DNA of 64,000 bases, taken from positions 496,001 through 560,000 of the forward strand of contig JALIZF010001692.1 in NCBI GenBank assembly GCA_029948255.1, given 5' to 3'. The translations under genes and the position numbers were made by a program. This DNA is from Telmatactis stephensoni. Taxonomy: Eukaryota > Cnidaria > Anthozoa > Actiniaria > Isophelliidae. This document shows, piece by piece, positions 41,094-53,000 of this stretch; positions within the stretch are counted from its first letter, which is position 1, and each line of letters begins with the position of its first letter. The notes under the pieces were generated by a model, which was not told the origin of the DNA, searched no databases, and saw nothing but the letters and a program-made list of their open reading frames with translations.

Positions 41094-44000
41094 ACAGAAA
41101 CAGAGAAAGATGATGAAAATTAAGAATAAAAAAATAGTGGAAATACTTCAGCAGTAAACACTAAGAAATCGTTAAGATAAACAGCTGAAGGTCGGGGTTT
41201 TGATAAAACCATAATTCATCAGCATTTACCAAAGGTTCATTTAGAGAGAAATGCAACATTGTAACTGTAGTTTCTTAAGGGAAAGTACCTGTCCAGTAGC
41301 CTGAGCTAAGCGGCTACTTTCTGTGGGAAGGAAGGGGGGGGGGGGGGGGGGGGGAAATTCGTTCGAACCTTCGAACCACCCCAAGTGACGGGCCTGGAAT
41401 TAATCCTTATGATATCGAATTTTGCCTAATACAGCACATTCATTCTATTTTCTGGTCAAATTAATATATAAATCGCAATACAAGAAACGGGTAAGTTAGA
41501 CAACAACAAGTTGGAAAAGTAACAACTGGCGATGTAAACTGATTCATAAAAATCGATGGCTAACTATTGCAATTAAATTGGTTATCAATATTCAATTGGC
41601 TTATTTTATATAATGCCTTTATACATATGGATATGATCTAATGCCATCTAACCGTCAAAGAGTAGAATTAACCGTCAAACGTCAAAACACCGAATTTCTT
41701 GCCGTTAACCCTCAAAGAGGCAAAATACGAACCGTCAACCGTCAAAGCTATACCCCCATTGAGACCCTCTTATAAGCAAATGCGCAAATACCTTTTCAGC
41801 CGAGAGAATCAATCTGGCTACAGTGTTGATTTCACCATTTTCAATCGAATTCTGAAGTTTGCTTGATTGCTGTTCAGTTGAATTACGAATGTTTTTGACT
41901 GGCAGAGAAAAACGTCAGTATATAAGTAACTTGGATTTTCAGTGTTGAGAGACGAGAAGAAAGATAAGATAAAACCCTTCAATTCCTTTCGACTCCTTCA
42001 ACTTTCTCCTTCCCGAAAGTTTCCCTATTACTCTAGTTTTGAGCTCCTTCGTACACATTTGGCGAGCTCACAGTTGCCAACAAGTCTTGTAAAACGCTTA
42101 TACTACAGCTACTGAATGAAAAATTATTTTTGATCTCGTTGAAACTCAAGAATCATATCAAGAATAGCGGATATGGTAACACTGTATTCCAGTGCTTTCC
42201 AGAAATTCCCATATTTTCTAATTGTTCAAAGAAAGACCTACCTAAAACAAGAAGACCTTTCGCCAAGTCTCCTGACATCTCTTTTTCGATCGATTCTTCT
42301 ATTTCGACTTTAGCCAACTGAGGAAAATGGCGCCAAAATGATTAAATAGGTAAGATGGGATAGTCTAGCTAACTATGGGCCCACCATTCATTCCAACATC
42401 GTCATGGCCATCGCCGTGGGGATCTTACCAAATTAGCATGGCGCACACTTGAACAAGAATTAAAGAACAAAAATTACCTTTTTGTACTCGGCAAATGTAG
42501 CGTTTAACTGTGCAAAGCTGCGTTGAGTGAGAATATTTATAAAGACGTCTTCTTCCGTACCAAATGACTTTACACCAGCCTAAAATGGATAAAATCGTAA
42601 TAGATATATCCATTAGTTTTGTTTGGCTTGATTTAATGAAGTAGGGTAAAAGTTGTTGTGCTAGAAACATTCTCGGGGGCGTCGGCTGTACGGATGCACT
42701 TTTTCCCTTTTTTTAATTTCCTTCTTTTTCCGTTCTTTCATATTTCTTTCCTTCCTTCCCTCCCTCCCTCCCTCCCTCCCTCCCTCCCTCCCTCCCTCCC
42801 TCCCTCCCTCCCTCCCTCCCTCCCTCCCTCCCTCCCTCCCTCCCTCCCTCCCTCCCTCCCTCCCTCCCTCCCTCCTCCTTCCTTCCTTCCTTCCTTCCTT
42901 CCTTCCTTCCTTCCTTCCTTCCTTCCTTCCTTCCTTCCCTCCTTCCTCTTCCTTCCTCTCCTTCCTTCCTTCCTTCCCTCATATCCTTCAACATTACCTT
43001 TAATAGAGCTTCAGCATCTTTTTTAGCCAGGCCTTTGTCAACTTTATCTGACTCGTCACGGCTTCCCTAAATAAGCGAAGAAAACGTCTCATCAACTTTA
43101 ATTTGTCTTCTACACGAGAATTACTTTGAATTACCTTCATGAGTTTTACTAGCAGTTCTTCAAAGTCACCGCTCGTATCTCCCTTGACGTCGCATTCCAG
43201 TGTGGTATTATACTCTATAGATGAAGATATATTAGCATTTAATGTACGCGCACAATTCGATCATTAATATCAAATTAAGAAATAGTACTCACTAGTCTTA
43301 TAAGCGTCTTGGACGGCAGTGAGTTCCTTAAATGCAAACATATAGATAAATGAGATCATAAAAGTAAAAGCATGGAGTGATTAATACTGACTGACAAACT
43401 CCACAACTGATTGTCTCTTTTGCAGCTTGCGCAGCTTGCGTAGGCTTACTTCCCTAAGAAGAGGGGAGGGGATGGAGAAAGGAAAGGAAAGGAAAGGAAA
43501 GGAAAAGAAAGGAAAGGAAAGGAAAGGAAAGGAAAGGAAAGGAAAGGAAAGGAAAGGAAAGGAAAGGAAAGGAAAGGAAAGGAAAGGAAAGGAAAGGAAA
43601 GGAAATGGGTTGCCCATTCCCCTCTCTACCCCTCCCTTTCATCTGTTTGTGTAATAACTCATTTCATTTGTTATACTTATAATACTTACTTTGTTACTTC
43701 TTGTACACAAAATCTCTATCAATAGATCTTTATCTGTTCCAAGACCCTGCAAGACAAATAAACTTTTACAATATTTTATGAAACAAACGTGACGCTCCAT
43801 AGTGAACGTGGTAAAAGCCAAGAGAAAGGAGAAGAGGAAACGGGGAAGGGATGAGAAAAGGGAAAGAATAGGTGCGGGGGGGGGGGGGGGGGGGGGTAAA
43901 AGGAGAAAGGCCGCAGTGAAACAGTAAGGAAGAATGAACCAACAATACACAGATTGATTTGTTAATAACAAGTTGAAATTCTACCTTGATTGCATCGTTC

Positions 44001-47000
44001 AAACACTTGGCTTCGTATTCCGCAGCGGGTGTAAAAAGGCAGTCAAGAGGATCCTGAAGATCTTCGTCGTCTAAAACAGACTTCAGTGCATCAAGAACTT
44101 CCTATAAAATTGTTCACAGTTGCTGCGTTAATATTATATTTGGATTTAAACAAATTTTTTTTGTTACGGTGAGGCTTCCGTCCACACTATGTCTAAGGTG
44201 AGAACACGCAGAAAAGGCCTATTCCGGGCCCTAAAATCGCCTAAAATCGCCCAAAATCGCCTTGAGTTTTGAGCCTAAAATCGCCTAAAATCGCCCACGA
44301 TCGCCCAAAATTACGGCAATTTTAGGGCTCGGAGTAGGCCTCAGAAAAAAGACTTGTTCGAATTTATCCTGATTGTTGTGGACGTAGGCTAAGGCAAAAT
44401 AGGATTCATTGTCCACAAAATCTCTTTACTTAGTATTATTAGGCGATACCAACATTGATTGATGACTACCATACTTATAACTGAAGAGAAAGGCCGTAAC
44501 GCACACTTACACCAACATGACTATCCATGGACGAGGGTGAAAACGTGTGCGCATGTGCGAGCTAATCGGAAGGATGACGTCATCCGACGTGCAACGAAAA
44601 GGTTTTTCTTCTCCTCCAGGCTTTATGCATAATATTCACTATACCCCACTAACCATTGGGTAAACAACTATTACTACCGAATTACGAAAACAACATAAAC
44701 ACAGCAATGATACTATGAAGAAGTAAACACTCCATACCTCTTCGTGGTCCTTCTTGTACATTTCTTGTAGTTTTTGGAGTTTCTTCTTGTCATTACAATT
44801 GTTTGCCAAGATGTCGATGATTTTCTCTTTGTTCTTATCTAAGAGAACCATAACGAAACCTCGTTTTATTTTCTCGCCCTTCGACTTCGAACTGAGTTAG
44901 AAATCGTTCGACAGCTTGGGTTTAACCAAATATCCTGGATATAGAGTGGATTCTTTTTGGAAGGAGCGTGAAGATGGGGAGGGGGATACAATTTTGAAAT
45001 ACACTGCTTGAAGTTTAAAATAGGGCGGTCAGAAGGAGCTAGGTTATCGCAAGCAGTTGTTACGAAAGCAAATTAAGATTCAATCGTGTATGAAAAGCGA
45101 CCAACCAAAGTTACCCCAAAGTTGTCTGAGTATCGTAAAGCATCTACCTGACAGGACGGTTAGTTATTATTTGAAACATTTATCACCTTGTACAGCCTGG
45201 TATAGCTCGTCGACATCCTTCTGACTCGTATCTTCTCCTTTCTTCTTATCTTCCCTTTTGCTCTGTTCTTTCTTTTTATCTCCTTTTTTCTCTTCTTCTT
45301 TCTTTTTCTGTTGGCCTGTCTTTCCTACTGGTGGAAGTTTGTCTTTTCCTTTATTGTCAGTTTTCTTACCCTAAGAAGAAAATTAAGAACAAAATAAGAT
45401 TCTCGTCGATTTCAAATGAAATACAGCCATTTTTAAGGGAGGTAGAGGAACGACAATTAAATGGTGAATTGCATTGGTCCTCAATAAATAGGTTTGCGCA
45501 GCGTTTACGCAAGTTCCGCTGCATAAACTTTGAGGGAGCGGATTGGAGTTCTTCGAGATACCCACACAAACAGCAACAACAAGTTACATCTTATGCCTCT
45601 GTTTATTTTAATATTAATTATTAAACCTATGTAAAAGTTGCCAACCTTGTCTTTTTTCTTGTCAGCGTCTGAAACACAACAATTTAAGGCGCTGTTACAC
45701 AGTGTAATTTTTTCAACAACTTGTCTAGCAATGCCGTTTCCGATCAAGTTGCACGAACCATTACAGGAGTGCTACAACGTTGCTGCAATCGTTTTCTCGC
45801 AATAAATTTGCACGATACAGGGTATATTCCACGCTGCAGTGGTTCGTGCTACTTGTGTTGCAATGCCATTGTAAGAGGTGCAGAAAAAAAATGCACTGTG
45901 TGACAGTGCAGAATTGAAACATTGATTCATAAGTAAATTGTCGATAAGATGGACAAACTGCGATGTACATATTTAGCCTTGCGCTTCTAGATTGCTATAG
46001 TTAATCAACTATTTTCAAACCGATTCAAAACTTATTGAAGAAGTGTAAGATGTAGAAAATGTCTGAGGAAGCTCGCTTTCTCTACGGCCGGCCGGTGGAC
46101 ACCCTTGGGACCGGCTCAGCTTACTGTCGCGCCAATTGCCCGCGTTAGCCGGAGGGATGTAGAGAGTTTATCCTTGTTACCTTTGTCTAATTTAGCCATT
46201 AACATTTGTTTAAGGTCACCACTACACTTTTTGTCGATGTCATCAACAAGCTCTTTCTTGGTGTTCTTCTTGTAAGACGAGCGAAGATCTGACAACTGGA
46301 CCTGTAGAAGGACAAGCAATAATGAAACATATGCCACTAGCTGATCGTACAAGAAACGGGTAAATAGTGAAACGAAGTAATGCAGATAGTTAAAAAGGTA
46401 TTGAGTCAGTACTGAATTAAACATTGAATGCTATATTTAAAACTGCATGACAGGAGTATCTGTATAGTAGAACTATAATAGCGTTTACTTGGGCTACGTA
46501 ACGTAGCCCGAGTAACAAAACTTGCTTGCAAAGGCCATCTGGGTTATTTTGCACACTTGCTCGTTTGACGACCGCAACACAGATCTAGACTCTGTCTACC
46601 ATGCACAGGTAGCCCGAGTAAAAACTCTCCGGACCTTTTCGACAATATTCCTCGAACACCTCTGATAATCGCACCCTTATTACTCTCCAATGTTAGCCTG
46701 TAACGTACGTGGTCTTTTGCAAACAACACAATTTTGAAATTAGGGAGGATGTATTCGTGTGAATCAGACTGTTAGTCACTGTGGCAGATTTGGCAGCAAT
46801 TACACAAGACCCACGATACATTTCGGGCTTTGAATGCATTATTTAGTATTCACTTCATAAACCTTTTTAAATAGCAGTACAGAAAAGTTTAAATGTGCAC
46901 ACTTCAGCCAACAAATCATTTACTCTAACCTTGTTCATTGGTAAGATAATTCTAGCGACTGTTGCAGTATCGCCTTCTTCAAGTGCTTTCATCAACTTGT

Positions 47001-50000
47001 CTGTCTGCGCTCCGGCGGGATTACGGGAGTGCTTAACTGATGGAAGGAAAATACAAGAGATTAAGGCATAAAAGGATCGTCAAAGAAAAAGCAATGAACT
47101 CAAGGTCGATGATTGAAAAAACGTCCAGTTATCACTTTGTTAGTTTGAATGCTTACCAATTGCCAAAAAGGTTTTCTGTAAATCACCATCCATTTCTTTA
47201 TCAATTGATTCTTCAATGTCCATCTTGGCCAACTATTAAAAAATCATAAGATATTTTGTAGATACAAAGTTTTTCTACGATGTTGCTATAAAGTTACAGT
47301 TTGGAAGGGCGCATTTGCTTGGTCCTTCTTGGTTATTCTAGTTTTTTCTTTTTCTTTTTTCTTTTTTCTTTTTCCTCTTTTTTCTTCTTCTCGTTTTATT
47401 CAGTCTTTTCCACCAAATAAACGTTTCAAGCGGTAGAGGAGCGTTATAGGTTTGAATGTGAAATCTTACCTTTTTGTACTCGCCATACATTGCAGCAAGT
47501 TGTGGAAGGCTTCTCTGTGTGAACACACGAATGAAATCCCCTTCATTTGTACCCCAGCTACCAATACCAGCCTATTGTAAAGCAGTTGGTAGATAGTTAC
47601 CATATTACAATCAAATGACAGGTATTACAAGAACTGATGTCTATTGATAGATGTCATAGATTGCTCCATCATTCATTCATTGGTTCGTTCTTTCAAATCG
47701 TTCATTTATCCATCCGTCAATCTATCAATCCATCCATCCATATATTCGTTCATTCATTCATTCGTTCCTTCATTCATTCATCCATCTATTCGTTTATTCA
47801 TCTATCCATTCCATCCAATTTTTATCTGTTCATCCTTTAAATACCTCTATCAAAGTTTCGGCGTCTTTCTTAGCAACTTTTTGATCTACTTCTTCGCTTT
47901 CCTCTCTTTGACCCTGAAAAAAATATGCGAGAACTTCAAATATTCCAAGTCTTTGTCGTATACCACAGGAAACCCAAAAGAGGGTTTTGCATAGAGTGCA
48001 CATCCTGTGCATACCTTGCTCAACTCTACGAGTAACTTCTCCACATCTCCACTAGTATCTCCTTTGAGATCCTCCTCCAAAGATTTATCAAACTCTAAAG
48101 TGAAGAAAAGAAAAACGTTATGTCGTTGCTGTTCTTGTGTACGGAAGAAGATCAAGAACAATCGCCGGTTATAAAGAAGTAACGATACGATAATTCAACG
48201 ATTTCCTCACGATTACTCGACGATTATTTCACGAATGTTGCAAAATTGCAATTCTTATGCTACGATTATCTCACGAATATTTTACATTTATTTTTACTCA
48301 CGTTTCTGGTACTCCTTACGTATCGCAACCAATTCCTAAAAGAAAATGTTCAATATAGCAGTGTCAATTTTTTCCTTTCCCTCCCCTCCCTACTTTTGCA
48401 GATCAACAAAACCAGAATATATAACTAGGAATGGTAAGTTATATTTATTGGCAAACGAGTCAGTCTGTCTACAGGCTCTATAGGGGAGGGGGAGGGGAAG
48501 AGCGAGAGAGAGGAGGGGACGGGGGAGGAAAAGGGCACGTCTGCTTACCTGTCGCTACCTAGTAGGTCAATAAAACCACGATAAATCAGTTAGTTAATAG
48601 TAATAACTACCTTATTATTTCTTGTACATAGAATTTCAATAATGGTGTCTTCATCAGTACCAAGACCCTAAAGAAACAAGTATTCTTAGTTTATAACAAG
48701 TGTTATAGCAATCGTCGTGCACTATATGAAAGTCTAGAAGCACATTGGTTAACTGGAGTGCGTTATTTGACAATAATGCACGACTTTTGTGCGTTTTAAG
48801 GAAGCAACGCAAAGACCACATATTTTCAGTGTGCATCGAGGATTTTTTATTGAGAAGTATTGAGATAAAAATGAACATCAAAATCATAGATGTTGGTGCT
48901 CCAGTCTCATGCACCAGTGTTTAGTTTCGTTACGTAACGCGTGACGGAATATCGATGGAGCGTGACGTGACAAACACGGCTTTGTAGCAGACTATGGGAA
49001 TACCTTCATTGCTTCGTTTAATCTTCTCGCGTCCTCGGCTGCTGCTTCAGAAGACAATGATTTCAAAATCTTCTGGACATCTTCATCAATTTTAGATTCC
49101 ACGTCTTCCATTAGATCCTAATGTTTGATATAAAACCATTAGGCATTAATGATTGGTTGATTGGAAATCACATGCTCATTTGGAAAAATCCTTAATTGGT
49201 TGATGGAAAATCACGTGCAAATCACGTGGCTGACTCTGACTCACCATTCTTTGTTTAGTTAATTAATGAAAGAGTTTCCCAGGAGTCACTGTGTGAGCTG
49301 CCAAGCATGTGACGTTACGCGTGATGCTACTGATGCATAACGTTAAAAGCGTTGCGGGCTGTGACCGGGCCAGGTAGAATTAACGTGGCTAACCAACTTC
49401 GCATACCGGTATAATCTAGAATTACATCTGTGCTTAAGATGTAGTTCATTTTGTAACGTTAACGTTGCTGTCAATATCCTAGAACATCGCGCGTACATTC
49501 CAGGGATGACTCACGACAAACGTGACAATCGCATCGTATGACTGAGCCTTCATTGATTGGTTAGCAAGCAATCACGTGTTGTGTGAAAATCACGTGGGAC
49601 ATTTACTGACCTTGCCATACATTTCTTTATACTTTTCTCTGAGTTTTTGAAGCTTTTCTTTTTCTGATGTCCTCCCTAGAATTTCTAGTATCTTTTCTTT
49701 GTCATTTTCTAAAGTTGAATCACAAAACTGAATGTTAGGCAAGATCGAATTGTGGAAAGTACTGTGGGACGCTTTGAGTGCGGTATCATAGAATTACAAA
49801 CTGCACTCCATTTGCAGAGTAAATGGCTAGTTTTGACTGCTTCATTGGAACAAAACTAGAATAGATATAAGTCAGAAATCTACGGTACGGACATACGGTA
49901 CGCTTACGATCATGGTACGGAGACTATGCCAAGGGATCAGTGTTCAAAGTTACGTAACGTAACCTACTTTACGGTACAATAACGTTACGGCGTATTTCCC

Positions 50001-53000
50001 CATACTTATATAGCAATGTGGAATTCTGCAGTTCCTCCACGAAGATACTATCACTGGTTATCAAACTGATTAGAATCTATTTTTGCAAAATACCTTCAAT
50101 AGCTGTGTGGATTTCTTCTGCGTCCATTATGGCATCTTGTTCAGAATAACCATCGTCTTTCTTTTTCCTTTCATTCTTCTTTCCTTTTTCATTAATCGGA
50201 GGCAGGCTGATATTATCCTCCTCGTCGCTGCTCTTTTGCTTTTCATTATCGGTGGATGGTGTTCCCTTTAAAAATGGAAAACATTTCACAAGATATATTA
50301 TAAATGACAAACGACTACTGAAAAGTCCTTTACTCAAGTCTTTGGGCTTCCTGTGGTCATTTCGGTCAATCCACGAGTTACCTCCGCCATTGGCGGTTTG
50401 ATCTCAAGTCTGCGCGCGCATTTGAATTTCGACGTTAGCATCTGCAAAGTAAAACTATCAGACTTTGACACTCTTTAAATTCAAATAACAGCAATATTTT
50501 AAAAACAAAATTTTGAAACTAAGACTTAAGCATAAAGAATACTTCGTCGCGGCCCATCAATGGTCCGTCACAAGAAAAAGGGCTATCAAAGTCCTTTAAT
50601 CGCTTTAACCTTGCCTATATGAACTATGACTTCGTACGCATTGCATCCATGTACGTGAAAACGCGCACGTATATAAGAGCAGATTTCGACCGCGCCCTAC
50701 CATTACCGTGTCAGTACCGTGTTTTGTATAAAAATATTCGGAATTTCTTCCGTAACCGTGCCGTGACCGTGCGGTGTCGTTTTCACAGTCATACGCGAAA
50801 CCTTCTCTATAAAACATCGTACCGTGTCCTAATATTGTCTTCTTAATATGTACCACGTCTATTAAGACCCAGACGCTCGACGCAACGTCCCTTGCTTCCT
50901 TGCGCGCAACAAAATGGCATTAGAAGTGTCACACGATACAACTTTTCCTCGACATTATGCGCAACTAGCTTGACAGCATATCAAAACGTTTAGAGTTTAA
51001 AAGAATTATTTCATCGCTACAATGCAGTTTGTTGCGCACAACGGTTGCAAAGGTGGAAACGCGTTGCAATTCTCCTGCGCGCAACGTTACAAAAGAAACT
51101 AGTTGCACTCGTTTGTCATTAATCTGGAATCAGGTCCACGTAGTACTATAGGTAACCAAGGGGGGTGGGGTAGGTGGTAATGTACGGGTATTGATTTTGA
51201 ATTTGGATCAAATAATAAAACTTACTGGAGGAACTGGAGGTAGACTTCCTCTGTCAACTTCATGGTCGTTGTTTTCGTGTTCCTCATCGTCCTATAAATA
51301 CGATAATAAAAGTCAAAGTCAAAATCTACCAACAGTTAATGGAGCCATCTCCATAAATTTCTCTTCGGGTTGGAATTCCTTTGTTTGACAAGAAAGGAAG
51401 GGAGACTAAGGAGAGAGAAGGGGAAAATGAAAGGAGAAATTTAGAAATTTCACTGTGACACCGATCCTACTTAGTATTCCATGTAAGATCCTGGACATAA
51501 TCTTAGCCCTAAACAAGCACTTAGGACATTTCATGGCTCCTCTTCCTTTTTCCATCTTTCGTCCTCAGTCTCCTCGCGTTCAAAATACAGGAAGCCCAAA
51601 AAGTTGCCTAAGGACAAGGCAACGACAAATGGCTTGTCGTTCGATTCCAACGATTCTCCTAATCCGTGATACCCAGTGTAGATATCAGTCAGACGGGGTA
51701 TCGATTGGTGAAAGGCTTACCTCATCTTCAACTGCGTCGTAGTCTTTCGTAGTGTTTTCCAACAATGATAGGTAATACAAATGTCTCTTGTAATCCCTCT
51801 CCTGCAAACCAACATCATTACGAACAAATTAGTTATTAGTTAAATCCTTTCAGGCAAAGCAATTATTTTCAGTAGTTCCTTCAGCACGGTGGACTACCAT
51901 GCACGAAGCCGACGGTGCGCCTTATAGCCCCTTAACCCCTCAGTACTCCGTTTTCCGGGTATTTAAAGCATATAAAATAACACAGATAACCCAAGATAGA
52001 AGTCGAAACGAGTGTTGCGAGCTACGCTCAGAGGGCCGCGCTCTAACTATCTTAGCTACACTTGTATGGAGTGAGGAGTGCACATAATAATTTCTTACCC
52101 ATTCTTCAACACTATAGTAAGATTCCACATCCTCTAGCCTTTCCGCTAACAACTGAAACATTATTAAAATTTCATTACTCATTGTCTTTATTTGTAGATA
52201 TGTTAATGGAATCATCACTATCAGTATACATGTACAGCAATTATCATCTTATACAGTAAATATGATATTATTATTATTTACATAATAATTGGTATATTAC
52301 GCCCGCTCTGACTGGTCGAGAAGCGTGTCTGATTACAGGACAGACGGAGGGATGACATCACAAATCGTACGCTTATGATTCTGTGACATCATTATATTCC
52401 ATTTGCAGTGCGTCTGTACTGATGCACAGAAGACGTCAAAAATGTGGTGAGAGCATCATCATTATCATTATCATCACCACCATCATCTACCTTGTTCTCG
52501 TGTTCAATTTGACGCAGTCTTCTCTCTCTGAATTTCTTTAACCTATCATTGCTAGAATTAAAAGGGAAGAAGTTACACTCTCAAAATATATTTTTCTTGT
52601 TTCGATATAAATGAAAACGTTAACGGCATTAGGCCTATGGCACATCATTTCAAAAATATATTTAGAAAGCACTTGAAGACCAAGAATCAAGACCCAAATA
52701 CGGCCTTTCTACTGTATTCATATGTTTTGGTTTACAGCTTTACGAGATTATCCAGTACGTACTGATATTTCACAGGTGCCAAAATCGATCCCTTATGTGA
52801 GGTATTTTTTCAATTATTTTCTTTTATATCTACCTTGGTTTCCATGATGGGTTTAAATGATCAACTCTTCCAGGAGATTTTTTGATTTCAGTGAGTTTTT
52901 CAATGATCACAAGATTTTGTTTGTCAATTTCAGCCTGCCGTCGCTGTTCCACCTTCAAACGTAATACACACAAAAATTAATCAGCAAACAAGTAAATATC

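Larger units (their letters stand above)
39942..41768. mobile_element. 1.8-kb terminal-inverted-repeat element with AACCGTC subterminal repeats
   Basis: The ends are AGGGTCTCAATGGGG and its inverse, CCCCATTGAGACCCT. Flanks ATTATAAG (39,934-39,941) and CTTATAAG (41,769-41,776) match at 7 of 8 bases, consistent with an 8-bp target-site duplication. ACCGTCAA heptamer repeats lie just inside both ends. The interior has tRNA-like scraps, a pyrimidine tract, (AG)n and a 21-G run, and no transposase frame. The right end is 15 bp from the donor of exon 29. Confidence 0.75.

Noticed and set aside
42658..43026. Pro-Ser-Leu and Gly-Gly-Arg-Glu repeat proteins
   Set aside because: Artefacts of the CCCT/CCTT array, which overlaps the intron beside exon 26.
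45331..45624. 97-codon plus-strand frame near 45.4 kb
   Set aside because: It overlaps linker exon 20 antisense and intron; no independent support.
12139..50265. Six separate tandem annexin genes
   Set aside because: Cores 1-5 lack a terminal stop and each continues in phase into a linker exon; no start codon context or AATAAA with a terminal exon was seen between cores. RNA could still overturn this.
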